This document shows positions 63,231-64,000 of a stretch of DNA of 64,000 bases, one piece after another; the stretch's first letter is position 1; each line of letters starts with the position of its first letter. A program made the position numbers and the translations under genes. The notes below the pieces were generated by a model that had not been told where the DNA came from, did no database searches, and saw only the letters and a list, made by a program, of their open reading frames with translations. The stretch covers positions 17,947,530-18,011,529 of the forward strand of contig JAAONU010000016.1 in NCBI GenBank assembly GCA_012932295.1, in the 5' to 3' direction. The DNA comes from Cyclina sinensis (Eukaryota; Mollusca; Bivalvia; Venerida; Veneridae).

Positions 63231-64000
63231 CAAGAGGGCCATGATGGCCCTGGAACGCTCACCTGAGTACTTTGGCTGTAGGTTTGCTGTTAAGCAGTAT
63301 TTCATTTTTTAATTGAAAATATGTAAGTGCCTACAAACCAAATATGTAACATTTCAGTCAATAAATAAGGGCTTTATGACAGAAAGTAGACATATCTATT
63401 ATAAGCTATGGTGACCCTGACCTTGACCCAGTGACCTCAAACCCTACCCATGGGTAGAGGTCCATGCAAGGAACCTCTATACTGAATATCAAAGATATTG
63501 GTCTATAAATGAAGGCTCTATGAGGTACAGTAGATAAATCTGGGGTGGGGTCATTTTTGACCCAGAGGCCAGGATTTGAAAAACCTTGGTAGAGGTCCAC
63601 TAGACAATGCTACATACAAAATATCTTAACTGTAGGCCTTCTTGTTTCTGACGAAGATTTTTTAGTTTTTCCTATATAACTCTATGTAAAACAAGTGACC
63701 CCGGGGCGGGGCCATTTTTGCCCCAGAGGACAGGATTTGAACAAACTTGGTAGAGGTCCACTAGACAATGCTACACACCAAATATCTAAGCTCTATAACT
63801 TATGGTTTCTGACAAGAAGATTTTTTTAGATTTTCCTATATAACTCAATGTAAAATTAGTGGCCCATGGGGTGGGGTCATTTTTGACCCAGAGGCCAGGA
63901 TTTGAAAAAACTTGGTAGAGGTTCACTAAACAATGCTACACACCAAATAGCTAAACTCTATAATTTACGGTTTCTGACAAGAAGATTTTTTAAGATTTTC
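63231..64000 (+). mobile_element. Second block-repeat element, runs off the window
   Basis: Same head as 57412 (CAAGAGGGCCATGATGGCCCT, then GCTCACCTGAG) followed by 165-bp units (63540 onward, core TTTTTGACCCAGAGGCCAGG). The tail lies beyond the window. It begins only 12 bp from the 3' splice site of the gene 2 exon at 63218. Confidence 0.85.

Overview
The window looks like an AT-rich animal nuclear contig, most probably from a bivalve mollusc. This is inferred from spliced genes with GT-AG introns, several LINE families, TIR elements, tRNA-derived SINEs and long elements built of repeated blocks of the kind common in bivalves. There are no bacterial operons, CRISPR arrays or rRNA. Most of the sequence is intron, repeat or intergenic DNA, and most open frames are chance or mobile-element remnants.

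Two genes at the window edges, both on the minus strand, belong to one family. Gene 1 (13375 down to 503) can be assembled from 16 exons whose phases all agree, giving a predicted 1,538-residue protein. It has a disordered N-terminus, KH/RRM-like repeats as in DTX3L and PARP14, up to four macrodomains (ADP-ribose readers or erasers), a RING finger and a Deltex C-terminal (DTC) domain. In vertebrates the macrodomains (PARP9/PARP14) and the RING-DTC ligase (DTX3L) are on separate proteins that act together; here they are joined. Gene 2 (from beyond 64000 down to 52078) is a paralogue with the same RING-DTC exons and the canonical macrodomain. It lacks the macrodomain next to the RING and has reading-frame breaks in a linker exon, so it is either a pseudogene or carries assembly indels.

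Between them lies a tandem duplication of about 13 kb: copy A 25852-38918, copy B 38919-51325. An older diverged relic of one part sits near 19-23 kb and another near 50-51 kb. Each copy carries a tiny two-exon minus-strand gene (A 28267-29310, B 41168-43621) predicted to encode a secreted peptide of about 50 residues with six cysteines in its mature part. The 22 kb relic has lost the start codon.

The mobile-element layer is rich: a freshly 5'-truncated L1-like LINE with a 14-bp target duplication (19299-21531) inside a TIR element; other LINE fragments at 24.9-26.8, 31.4-31.8, 33.7-35.4 and 56.1-59.8 kb; two TTAA-ended TIR elements that each contain a tRNA-like segment; an 800-bp element with a 120-bp palindrome; a long element of tandem blocks nested in a LINE; a Harbinger-like MITE; a SINE; and several minisatellites. 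Comparing copies A and B gives clean filled/empty sites for several insertions.
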